11,755 nt of DNA, from the NCBI GenBank assembly GCA_014239715.1, contig JAAZYJ010000094.1:1-11755 (forward strand), in the 5' to 3' direction. This document shows, one piece after another, positions 1 to 7,193 of this stretch (positions are counted from its first letter, which is position 1; the number at the start of each line of letters is the position of its first letter). The DNA is from Flavobacteriales bacterium. Its GTDB lineage: Bacteria > Bacteroidota > Bacteroidia > Flavobacteriales > Parvicellaceae. The notes beneath the pieces are model-generated. The model was not told the origin of the DNA. It did no database searches and saw only the letters and a list, made by a program, of their open reading frames with translations. The position numbers and the translations under genes are program-made.

Positions 1-2389
1 CGCCCAAAGCATATAAATGCCAGGTTGCCAAGGATCCAACAGCTATAGTTGCCAGTATCCTGAACCACCGATGCACTTTCTGACTTCTCAAAGAGGTCAC
101 TATAAAGATGATCTCTATCAACAGGATTAAAATCCCGAACAAAAAGTAATAGCGATAAAGTTTGTCGAGGGCTCGTTGTTTATTGTAGCTGATCTCCATT
201 TCTATCACCTCCGGTGACGGCATCAGCTGTGAAGCCACTTCACGCTGGTATTCATCTATCTGTGAGAGCAGCTTTGCAGCCCCTTCCCAATCTCCGTCGG
301 CCCATCCTTTTCTCATGGTTACTTCATACGCTACCAGCAGCTGCAATGCGCTAAGGGTGTCGATACCGGTTTTGATCTGTGCAAGATCCGGTTCTGTACC
401 GGCTGACCATGAATTGTTCTCGTCACCAATGACCGGAAATATTTTAAGTGTGTTCTTATTAAACACATTGGTTAGCAAGATCAATTTATCGAAGGTCTTT
501 ATGACCTCTTTCTGATACGCATTTCTACTAGATTCGGGAGTCTGAAATGCAGCATTATGGTCCTCTTCCAGCTTTATTACAACTCGCCCATCTTCTCCCG
601 GTGTTGTGAAGTCGGTGAACGCTGCATAGCTTCCCGAAACGCCTATTTTTTTTCTGACCTCCTCGTTCCTAACCCAAATAATTGGGACATCCTGCCAATG
701 ATCCGGTCTGAACGTCATTCCAAGAAAAACCTGAACTGAATTCTGTTCGTCATAGCTGTCTTTTTTTGCTACTTTTCTTAGCACTTCTGTAGCTAATGTT
801 TGCAGTGGTTTTATTCTGCCATTAATATCCTGAACGCACAATCTTGCGGCTTTTTCGGCATATGCTTCCGGCACGGGTTGATAATTCGGATCTTGACTGA
901 AGCTACTGAGTGATATGAGCGCAAAAGCTATGGTCAAAGTCAGCTTCTTTTTCCGTGTCTTTTTTAAAAGTCTCGAAAGCTCTCTGAAACGGGATGGTCT
1001 AAAAAACAGTGAAGCAATAAAGCCTAGCGCCATGAGCAAATACCCACTATAGGTTATCCATGTCCCCCAAAAGTCTTTATTTACAGACAGAATTGAAATG
1101 TTCGGGTCCCCATCCGGCAAAGAAGAATCATATGAGCTTTGGAACATTCGGTATCCACCATAATCCATCACATGATTCATCAATATGGTCCGCTCCAGCT
1201 TCACCCCATTAAGGGAGTCTTCCAATACAATATCGCTTTCAAAAGAAGAGGGAGAAGATGAGCCCGGATAGTTCATCAATCTGAAATCCTTTAAACCAAC
1301 CTGAAAGGGCAAGGGAACTTCCTTAGAACCGTAGCTAGCTATGAACTGTTTGCCATTAAAAATAAAGGGGGAAGGAATGCCTTGTCGGCCTTTACCTCCT
1401 TTAAGCACCAGCTGACGGGAATTAGCTTCGGAGGAAGCCCGGATCACTAAGGCGTCGATCCCTTCATCTTTGATGGGCGAAGACCGAAGCTCTATCCGTG
1501 AATTTTGATGGCGTTTCCGCATGACGAGCTGTACCCCCTGATAATTGTACAGATGTCTTAGCCTGAATCGATGCTTTGTGTCTCTCACTAGCGTATCCAT
1601 TACGATTCCTGCCGAATTATTTCTGTCTGCCATGGACAGCTCTTCCATATTCTTGGAAAGACCGTCATAAGGAGCCTGCACATATAATTCGCCCATGTCT
1701 GAAGTTACCTGGATTGACGATGTTTTAGAATCGTTATTGAAAGACAGCTGCAGATCTGATGTAAGGGCCAGAATAGCACCATCCACAAGGTAATGTGTAT
1801 TTCCTTCAATTACTATTTCAAGTATTTCGACACCACCACCATCTACCTCCGTTGGTTTTTCTATTGAATTTGGAACAAACCCCTTGTATTCAAATTTCAC
1901 ATTCTCTTCTTGGCCAACCGGAAAGTCAATTTCAAAGGCATTTTCTGACTGAGTTGAGCTGGCGAGCCACTTCTGCATTTCAATTGTGGTTTGCGTACCA
2001 TCTTCATTCAGCCCGGTAATTCTAAGAAAGGGCTCCGCAGAATACATATAATCTACTGTTTCAAATTCCCTTACCTTGATCACTCCCTCTTCACCAGTGT
2101 AACGAGATATGCCTGCGCCTGTAATAATTACGATGAAAGCCAGATGAAAAATAAGCGTTGCAATTTTTTGCCATCGCCACATTCTATAGCGAATAGTATT
2201 GTAACAGAGATTAACTGCAAGTAAGCCCAACACGGCTTCAAACCAGGAAGAATTGTATACCAAGATCCTGGCTGCCTCTGTAGAATCATCATTTTCAATG
2301 AAGGTTGCTATCCCGATCGCAGTGAGAAACACCAACATCAGTATTCCCATAGTTGTGGTAGACAGAAATATAATCTTTAAGACCTTCAT
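1..2389 (-). CDS. ccsBA: ResB/CcsA-type cytochrome c biogenesis fusion protein, C-terminus off the left edge
   Basis: System II cytochrome c maturation protein, which carries heme across the inner membrane and attaches it to apocytochromes. I read 796 codons from the ATG at 2389-2387 with no stop or frameshift. The N-terminal ResB-like part has three membrane segments (about residues 7-30, 49-66 and 75-93; H82 in the third, within IFHLAF, is a candidate membrane heme ligand). A periplasmic region of about 300 residues follows, with VMDYGGYRMFQSSYD near 408-423, then a fourth segment in DFWGTWITYSGYLLMALGF near 436-455. A further hydrophobic stretch near 475-492 precedes a second soluble region with GRIKPLQTLATEVLRKV (about 517-533). 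The CcsA part begins near 740 with two membrane segments; H791 in TWHLYALG may be the first periplasmic-side histidine. The WWD heme-handling motif is expected beyond the edge. The gene diverges from the DUF2520 gene. The family call is strong; individual ligand assignments are inference. Confidence 0.9.
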   Translation of the reverse strand, partial: MKVLKIIFLSTTTMGILMLVFLTAIGIATFIENDDSTEAARILVYNSSWFEAVLGLLAVNLCYNTIRYRMWRWQKIATLIFHLAFIVIITGAGISRYTGEEGVIKVREFETVDYMYSAEPFLRITGLNEDGTQTTIEMQKWLASSTQSENAFEIDFPVGQEENVKFEYKGFVPNSIEKPTEVDGGGVEILEIVIEGNTHYLVDGAILALTSDLQLSFNNDSKTSSIQVTSDMGELYVQAPYDGLSKNMEELSMADRNNSAGIVMDTLVRDTKHRFRLRHLYNYQGVQLVMRKRHQNSRIELRSSPIKDEGIDALVIRASSEANSRQLVLKGGKGRQGIPSPFIFNGKQFIASYGSKEVPLPFQVGLKDFRLMNYPGSSSPSSFESDIVLEDSLNGVKLERTILMNHVMDYGGYRMFQSSYDSSLPDGDPNISILSVNKDFWGTWITYSGYLLMALGFIASLFFRPSRFRELSRLLKKTRKKKLTLTIAFALISLSSFSQDPNYQPVPEAYAEKAARLCVQDINGRIKPLQTLATEVLRKVAKKDSYDEQNSVQVFLGMTFRPDHWQDVPIIWVRNEEVRKKIGVSGSYAAFTDFTTPGEDGRVVIKLEEDHNAAFQTPESSRNAYQKEVIKTFDKLILLTNVFNKNTLKIFPVIGDENNSWSAGTEPDLAQIKTGIDTLSALQLLVAYEVTMRKGWADGDWEGAAKLLSQIDEYQREVASQLMPSPEVIEMEISYNKQRALDKLYRYYFLFGILILLIEIIFIVTSLRSQKVHRWFRILATIAVGSLATWHLYALG

Positions 2390-2425
2390 TATACTACTCG
2401 TTCAATCACCTTAATTAAATCAGCA

Positions 2426-2454
2426 CAAATGTAGGTAAAGAATTGACTTGTCAT
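2426..2454 (-). promoter_or_regulatory. Probable Bacteroidota-type promoter for ccsBA
   Basis: On the minus strand TACATTTG (2433-2426) matches the Bacteroidota -7 consensus TAnnTTTG exactly. The -33 position, 18 bases upstream, reads ATG rather than the preferred TTG, so only half of the promoter is convincing. The implied start of transcription lies near 2420, leaving a leader of about 30 bases before the ATG at 2389. A small inverted repeat, TGACTTGTCA (2444-2453), lies over the -33 region and could bind a regulator, but it is short. Confidence 0.5.
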
Positions 2455-2548
2455 TCAGTTATTTCGCGTCTGATCTGCTGAGTGGTTGACACTGGCAAAA
2501 GCTGTTTTTGATTTATGAACAAGTGTCTTTTCATTTATCAGGCAATAC

Positions 2549-3358
2549 ATGTTTATTTTAAGTACATTTACAACGATAAATGTACCATTGAAGGAAATAA
2601 AAAATATTGGATTCATCGGAGCTGGAAATGTGGCGGAAAACTTAGCCATTCGCCTCCATAATTCAAATTTCAATATTGCTCAAATTCTATCTCGCAATCC
2701 CGACAGATGCAAACGACTTGTTGATCTGGTTGCAGCTGAAATTGTTTCTTATTTCAACAATCTTGAACCTGGGCTCGACCTGTTGATCATTGCGACACCG
2801 GATGACAGTATTGAGAAGATTGCCTCACGCATAGACGCTCGACTTCCAGTCGTTCACACTTCCGGGAGTGTTGGAATTGATGCCCTATCCACCAATGCTC
2901 ATTATGGAGCGGTATATCCACTTCAAACCCTTACCTCAGGCCAGGTTGATGAAAAGACTGTAATCCCATTTCTGATCGAAGCTTCCAGTGAAATGATGGA
3001 GAAAAGATTACTACAGCTAGCATCAGCAATAAGCGCTAATGTTTCGATCTGTTCGTCTGAAAACCGCAGGAAGTTGCACCTCGCTGCAGTAATCGTGAAT
3101 AATTTCACGAACCACCTTTATGCAGAAGCAGAAAAATTCTGCAATGCATCAAAGATTGATTTTAACCTACTAAAACCGTTAATTCTGGAAACAGCGAGAA
3201 AGCCACAAAAGGTGTCTCCCGCGTCGGTGCAGACAGGGCCCGCCAAGAGAAACGATCATCTGATCATCGGTCAACATTTACAAATGCTTTCAGATAACGA
3301 GGAATTATATGAAATTTACCGCTTGCTTACTGACCAAATTATTAAAACAACATTATAG
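2549..3358 (+). CDS. Rossmann-fold DUF2520 family protein
   Basis: Predicted cytoplasmic protein with a dinucleotide-binding domain like that of F420/NADP-dependent oxidoreductases, followed by a DUF2520 helical domain. The substrate is unknown. Counting from the ATG at 2549, the nucleotide-binding loop GFIGAGNVAENLA is at residues 21-33, ATPDDS at 82-87 and HTSGS at 103-107, with GAVYPLQT at 120-127. The C-terminal domain has RRKLHLAAVIVNNFTNHLY (173-191) and QTGPAKRND (228-236), both typical of the family. The start is uncertain: homologs usually begin only a few residues before the glycine loop, and a TTG at 2588 would give MKEIKNIGFIGAGN, a better N-terminus than the 13 extra residues from 2549. 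No Shine-Dalgarno sequence supports either. The stop TAG directly abuts the next ATG, so it is likely the first gene of the operon. Confidence 0.87.
   Translation: MFILSTFTTINVPLKEIKNIGFIGAGNVAENLAIRLHNSNFNIAQILSRNPDRCKRLVDLVAAEIVSYFNNLEPGLDLLIIATPDDSIEKIASRIDARLPVVHTSGSVGIDALSTNAHYGAVYPLQTLTSGQVDEKTVIPFLIEASSEMMEKRLLQLASAISANVSICSSENRRKLHLAAVIVNNFTNHLYAEAEKFCNASKIDFNLLKPLILETARKPQKVSPASVQTGPAKRNDHLIIGQHLQMLSDNEELYEIYRLLTDQIIKTTL
2562..2585. repeat. 24-base perfect inverted repeat at the DUF2520 gene start
   Basis: GTACATTTA (2562-2570) and TAAATGTAC (2577-2585) are exact reverse complements separated by CAACGA. If translation starts at the TTG at 2588, the repeat ends two bases before the start codon and could be an operator or an mRNA hairpin over the ribosome site. 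If the ATG at 2549 is used, it lies within codons 5-13. TACATTTA at 2563-2570 also resembles a TAnnTTTG -7 box, with one mismatch in the fixed positions. Confidence 0.55.
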
Positions 3359-3868
3359 ATGAGCTCCTATAAAACCAAACTAAACAACATAACCACCTTC
3401 ATATTTGATGTGGACGGGGTTTTGACTGACAGCACAGTGATTCTTGACCCGTCCGGAGAAATGGTTCGGTGTATGAACACAAGAGACGGATTTGCAATGC
3501 AGCTTGCTATCAAAAAAGGCTACAACGTTTGCATTATTACAGGTGGCAATTCGCCAATGGTTAAACAGCGACTGGAGTATTTGGGCATTCAGGATGTTTA
3601 TCTTGCAGCTGATTCAAAAATGGCTTGTTTACAAGATTATGTAGAGAAAAAGAACATAACGCTAAACAATATCATATATATGGGAGATGACATTCCTGAC
3701 CATACTGTAATGGGAGTTGTTGGTCTTGCCTGCTGCCCCAAAGATGCTGCCCCAGAAATACTGCAGGTGGCGGAATATGTTTCGCACGCAGTTGGAGGGC
3801 GGGGATGCGTCCGCGACATAATTGAACAAACACTTCGTGCTCAAGGCAATTGGTTCGACCCGTCGTAA
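3359..3868 (+). CDS. kdsC: KdsC-like HAD phosphatase (3-deoxy-manno-octulosonate 8-phosphate phosphatase family)
   Basis: HAD-superfamily phosphatase of the C0 (capless) KdsC type, which removes phosphate from Kdo-8-phosphate in lipopolysaccharide core synthesis; related members act on other nine-carbon sugar phosphates. The 169 residues match the usual length. Motif I is FIFDVDGVLTD with nucleophile D17 and acid/base D19; motif II is IITGGNS (T61), motif III is the lysine in ADSK (K87), and motif IV is GDDIPD (109-114). The substrate-side elements TRDGFAMQLA (41-50) and GGRGCVRDIIE near the C-terminus also fit KdsC. The ATG follows the DUF2520 stop with no gap, and the TAA overlaps the next ATG by one base (TAATG), so translation is probably coupled. 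The HAD/KdsC family is clear; exact substrate identity is inferred. Confidence 0.88.
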   Translation: MSSYKTKLNNITTFIFDVDGVLTDSTVILDPSGEMVRCMNTRDGFAMQLAIKKGYNVCIITGGNSPMVKQRLEYLGIQDVYLAADSKMACLQDYVEKKNITLNNIIYMGDDIPDHTVMGVVGLACCPKDAAPEILQVAEYVSHAVGGRGCVRDIIEQTLRAQGNWFDPS

Positions 3869-4812
3869 TGCTGATCGGATTGATCAAAATAATCAGGCCG
3901 ATTAATTTGCTGATCATGGCATTGACCATGGTATTTCTACGGTACTTTTTTTTCAAAACCAACCTGAGCATTTTTGGAATTGGATTCGCCGCATCAGATC
4001 TACAATATGTTTTTCTCATTTTTTCTGTACTTATGGCGGCCGCTGCCGGCTACGTCATCAATGATATGTTTGATATCAGATCTGATAAAATAAATCATCC
4101 CGACAGAAGCACATCACGAAACCTTTTCACTCGCAAACAGCTCATTGCCTACTATTGCATACTGGTACTTCTTAGCATTATCTCTGCTGCTATGTCGGTA
4201 CATTCCGGTATTCTTCCGGTATTTTTTACCCTATTATTCACCATTGTGCTATTCTTATATTCCTACAAGCTAAAAGGATTGCCATTTATCGGAAATATTG
4301 TAGTAAGCGGAACAATCGCATTTATCCCTGCTTATTCCTTGCTCTATGATATCCCGGCTACTATTTACAACATAGACGCAGATTCGTACGAACACATCTC
4401 GAAAACAATACTAGAGGAAAAGTTTAATGGTATGGTCCTTTTTTTCATGGAAATGGCATTTTTCATTAATCTGATACGAGAAGTAACCAAAGACATTATT
4501 GACATCGAAGGAGATAAGGAGGCGGCACTTAGAACTATACCGATAATTTATGGAGCAAGGAGAACAGCTGTTTTTGCTTCAATACTGACAGGAGTTACTG
4601 TATTGCTGATGTTATCTCATCCGGTTTTTGCAGAGATCAGCTACAGTTTGAGCTATTTCATTGTTACCACCGTACCTTGCATGCTACTTGCGGTTTTCTT
4701 CCTTTTAACCTCAAAATATAACTACGCTAGCTTATCGCTTAAAATAGCTATGTTTATGGCCTTAATGTACTTGCCTGTTTTTCATTTTATATTTGGACAT
4801 CATGACATTTGA
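3868..4812 (+). CDS. UbiA-family prenyltransferase (geranylgeranylglycerol-phosphate geranylgeranyltransferase type)
   Basis: Integral membrane prenyltransferase of 314 residues. Two aspartate-rich Mg2+/diphosphate motifs are intact: NDMFDIRSD (N65, D66, D69, D73) and KDIIDIEGD (D209, D212, D216), with the family YSYKLKG at 131-137. Eight or nine hydrophobic segments surround them. Bacteroidota proteins of this type are generally annotated as geranylgeranylglycerol-phosphate geranylgeranyltransferase, the enzyme that adds the second prenyl chain in archaeal-type ether lipids; a quinone or other aromatic prenyltransferase cannot be excluded. I chose the ATG at 3868, inside the TAATG overlap with the KdsC stop, over a TTG at 3850. 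No quinone-pathway gene is nearby. The superfamily is certain; the acceptor is inferred from lineage and gene order. Confidence 0.85.
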   Translation: MLIGLIKIIRPINLLIMALTMVFLRYFFFKTNLSIFGIGFAASDLQYVFLIFSVLMAAAAGYVINDMFDIRSDKINHPDRSTSRNLFTRKQLIAYYCILVLLSIISAAMSVHSGILPVFFTLLFTIVLFLYSYKLKGLPFIGNIVVSGTIAFIPAYSLLYDIPATIYNIDADSYEHISKTILEEKFNGMVLFFMEMAFFINLIREVTKDIIDIEGDKEAALRTIPIIYGARRTAVFASILTGVTVLLMLSHPVFAEISYSLSYFIVTTVPCMLLAVFFLLTSKYNYASLSLKIAMFMALMYLPVFHFIFGHHDI

Positions 4813-5390
4813 CAATAGAATGGAGCCCTACAAGATCGTTCTTGGGTCAAAGTCTCCCCGGAGGAAATATTTGCTCGAGGAGCTGGGCGTTAAGTTTGAT
4901 ATCCGCACTATTGATTGTGAAGAGCTGTATCCTGAAGATATGCTATCTAAAGATGTAGCGCCATACTTAGCCCAATTAAAGGGTAATGCTTTTCGATCTG
5001 AGCTCAATGAAAATGACATCTTGATAACCGCAGATACCGTTGTTGATCTTGATAACGAGATATTGAACAAGCCCAAAGGAATTGAACATGCTTATGCAAT
5101 GCTGAAAAAATTATCAGGAAGAAGCCATGGTCCATACCGGGGTATGCTTGTCCAGCACCAATAAACAAAATGTGTTTTCTGAAACTACTGAAGTTACTTT
5201 TCATACGTTGTCGGATGAGGAAATCCACGAATACATAGACACCTGCCAACCTTTTGACAAGGCAGGTTCTTATGGTATTCAGGAATGGATGGGCTACGTT
5301 GGCATGAAAAAGGTCGATGGTGATTTCTTTTCAGTGATGGGCCTGCCACTTCAATTATTGTACAGAAAGCTAAATGAATTTATTGACTGA
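4802..5390 (+). pseudogene. maf: Maf family nucleotide pyrophosphatase, split by a frameshift
   Basis: Maf proteins hydrolyse non-canonical or pyrimidine nucleoside triphosphates to monophosphates. Both halves of a normal protein of about 196 residues are here in two frames. The first (4802-5164) has SKSPRRKYLLEELG, the catalytic-type ITADTVV (D78) and MLKKLSGRSH ending at 5128. The second continues from 5130 with VHTGVCL, then FDKAGSYGIQEWMGY and VMGLPLQLLY, to the TGA at 5388. The family has one residue between the SH and the V, so the likeliest lesion is loss of two bases near 5129. YGIQ points to the dTTP/UTP pyrophosphatase (YhdE-like) subgroup. The start is ATG 4802 (11-base overlap with ubiA) or ATG 4820, which gives MEPYKIVLGSKSPRR. 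The gene may be broken, mis-sequenced, or shifted in translation. Its stop overlaps the nhaC start (TGATG). Confidence 0.85.
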
Positions 5391-7078
5391 TGGAACAAAA
5401 CAAAAAATCACCTAACGTATATCAGGCATTAGCGCCAATTGTTGTCTTGCTTGCTCTTATTGTGATCAATATCATATTCGTTTATGGAGATGATGCGTTG
5501 GCAGGCCCAAACCAGGTTGCTTTGATCGTCGGAACGGTGGCTGTTTGTTTTATCGGCATTCGTTTAAAATACAAATGGAAAGAGCTTCTGAATGGAATGA
5601 CCAAATCCATCGGCTCAGCTCTTCCGGCAATGATCATATTAATTATCATTGGAGCACTTGCCGGAACGTGGTTGATCTCAGGCGTAGTACCTACGATGAT
5701 CTACTACGGCTTAACCATAATTCATCCTTCCATATTTTTGTTTGCCGCATGCCTCGTAAGTGCTATTATTTCTTTGGCTACGGGGTCGTCATGGACCACA
5801 ATTGCGACGGTGGGCGTTGCTCTTCTGGCTATTGGTGATGCTCTTGGCTACAATACCGCCGTTTGTGCAGGAGCAATTATATCCGGTGCATATTTCGGCG
5901 ACAAGATGTCTCCACTATCTGACACCACGAACTTAGCTCCTGCCATGGCAGGGACCGATCTGTTTACACACATTAAATATATGATGTGGACAACCGTTCC
6001 TTCAATCACCATAACGCTGATCGTATTTCTCGTCTGGGGTTTCACAACGAGTACGGAAGGAAATGTAGATCAGATCAACAACATCCTCGTTGCGCTGGAT
6101 TCGACATTTAATATAACGCCTTGGTTATTCCTGGTTCCAGTTGCCGTTGTCATCATGATCATTCTGAAAGTCCCTGCAATACCGGCATTACTTGGAGGCG
6201 TATTGCTGGGTGGTATTTTCGCGATGCTGTTCCAGGGTGATATTATCGCTTCTCAAAGTGCCCGACAGCAGATTGTCGCAAGCTTCGATAAGGAGGGCTA
6301 CGTGATCAAATGGTCTGATGGTACAGAAGGTCTTACCTGGGATGCTTCAAGCAGTGCAGAAGAAATAAGCTTGGAAATTGAAAAAGATGGGCTTCTGATA
6401 AGCCGTGGATCCATATCCTACCCTGCCCTGGACAACGAACTCGCGGAAAGTAACTTTGTGGTCAACCTTGCAGAAAGTAAAGAGCTACTGGAAAATGTAA
6501 CATTCAACATGGTTCGTTCGGGATTCGCTGAAAATTCTTACAGAACAATAGTTGATGCAATGGTTGCAAGTACGGTAGTACCTACCGGCGTACAGGAGGT
6601 AGATGACCTTCTGGAAACAACAGGTATGGCTGGAATGTTGAACACCATTTTCCTGATCCTTTGCGCAATGTCATTTGGTGGCGCTATGGAAGTAACCGGC
6701 ATGTTGCGAAAGCTTTCTTCTATGATCCTCTCTACAGCAAGGTCCGTTGGCGGATTGATCGCTTCTACCAGTCTGACCTGTCTCGGATTTAACGCAACAG
6801 CATCCGATCAGTATCTGGCGATCGTAGTACCCGGTAAGATGTTTGCCGAAGCGTATAAGGAAAAAGGACTTGCACCTCAGAATCTGAGCAGAACGCTGGA
6901 AGATTCGGCAACAGTAACCTCCGTTTTGATTCCCTGGAATACTTGTGGAGCCTATCAGTCAGGAGTTTTAGGAATAGCCACCGGTGAATACTGGATGTAC
7001 TGCTTTTTCAACCTGATCAGCCCTGTCATGACCATGACCTTTGGCTATTTCGGGATTAAAATAGCAAAGTCAGAATAA
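5390..7078 (+). CDS. nhaC: NhaC family Na+/H+ antiporter
   Basis: Inner-membrane antiporter expected to exchange Na+ for H+ in pH and salt homeostasis; some family members exchange malate/lactate with Na+/H+. About 11 or 12 membrane segments are visible. The first half holds LATGSSWTTIATVG (129-142) and the conserved ISGAYFGDKMSPLSDTTNLA (164-183). The second half has MSFGGAMEVTGML (427-439), LTCLGFNATASDQYLAIVV (462-480) and SRTLEDSATVTSVLIPWNTC (500-519). At 562 residues it is about 100 longer than the NhaC/MleN proteins I know, because of a soluble stretch at about 285-400 (GYVIKWSDGTEGLTWDASSS...) between two membrane halves. Its ATG overlaps the maf TGA by one base, so it is probably the last gene of the operon. 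No clear terminator follows. Confidence 0.93.
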   Translation: MEQNKKSPNVYQALAPIVVLLALIVINIIFVYGDDALAGPNQVALIVGTVAVCFIGIRLKYKWKELLNGMTKSIGSALPAMIILIIIGALAGTWLISGVVPTMIYYGLTIIHPSIFLFAACLVSAIISLATGSSWTTIATVGVALLAIGDALGYNTAVCAGAIISGAYFGDKMSPLSDTTNLAPAMAGTDLFTHIKYMMWTTVPSITITLIVFLVWGFTTSTEGNVDQINNILVALDSTFNITPWLFLVPVAVVIMIILKVPAIPALLGGVLLGGIFAMLFQGDIIASQSARQQIVASFDKEGYVIKWSDGTEGLTWDASSSAEEISLEIEKDGLLISRGSISYPALDNELAESNFVVNLAESKELLENVTFNMVRSGFAENSYRTIVDAMVASTVVPTGVQEVDDLLETTGMAGMLNTIFLILCAMSFGGAMEVTGMLRKLSSMILSTARSVGGLIASTSLTCLGFNATASDQYLAIVVPGKMFAEAYKEKGLAPQNLSRTLEDSATVTSVLIPWNTCGAYQSGVLGIATGEYWMYCFFNLISPVMTMTFGYFGIKIAKSE

Positions 7079-7110
7079 GTCATTTTAGCTTTTTCCGCCA
7101 CTATTGTATC

Positions 7111-7140
7111 TTGACAATTTGTCGATTTTTTTGTAAATTG
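7111..7140 (+). promoter_or_regulatory. Probable Bacteroidota-type promoter for the MORN-like gene
   Basis: TTG at 7111-7113 and TAAATTG at 7134-7140 are separated by 20 bases, the spacing of the Bacteroidota TTG - TAnnTTTG promoter, with a near match at the -7 box. Transcription would start near 7147, giving a leader of about 47 bases. It sits in the 115-base gap after nhaC, so the next gene is probably transcribed on its own. Confidence 0.55.
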
Positions 7141-7193
7141 CAGAGCATCAGCGCCAAGAAAACCACTTTATTGCCAAAATAATTACTAACACA

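Noticed and set aside
315..2224. Several short plus-strand frames within the ccsBA gene
   Set aside because: The minus frame is continuous from 2389 to the edge with recognisable family motifs. The plus frames are short and lack any pattern.
2486..2515. TTGACA (2486-2491) followed by TATGAA as a sigma-70 promoter for the DUF2520 gene
   Set aside because: The spacing is 22 bases, and the boxes do not fit the Bacteroidota TAnnTTTG pattern, so I did not list it as a promoter.
3672..4019. 115-residue minus-strand frame across the kdsC/ubiA junction
   Set aside because: It is antisense to two clear genes and has no recognisable domain or start context.
5105..5146. Programmed frameshifting in maf at the A6 run, with the downstream hairpin as stimulator
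   Set aside because: The protein stays in the first frame for six more conserved residues (LSGRSH) after the A6 run, and the hairpin begins only about four bases after the actual joint, too close for the usual geometry.
7112..7131. GACAA-T-TTGTC followed by a T-run as a terminator for nhaC
   Set aside because: The arms are five bases with a one-base loop, which cannot form a terminator stem; the site fits better as part of the promoter ahead of 7194.
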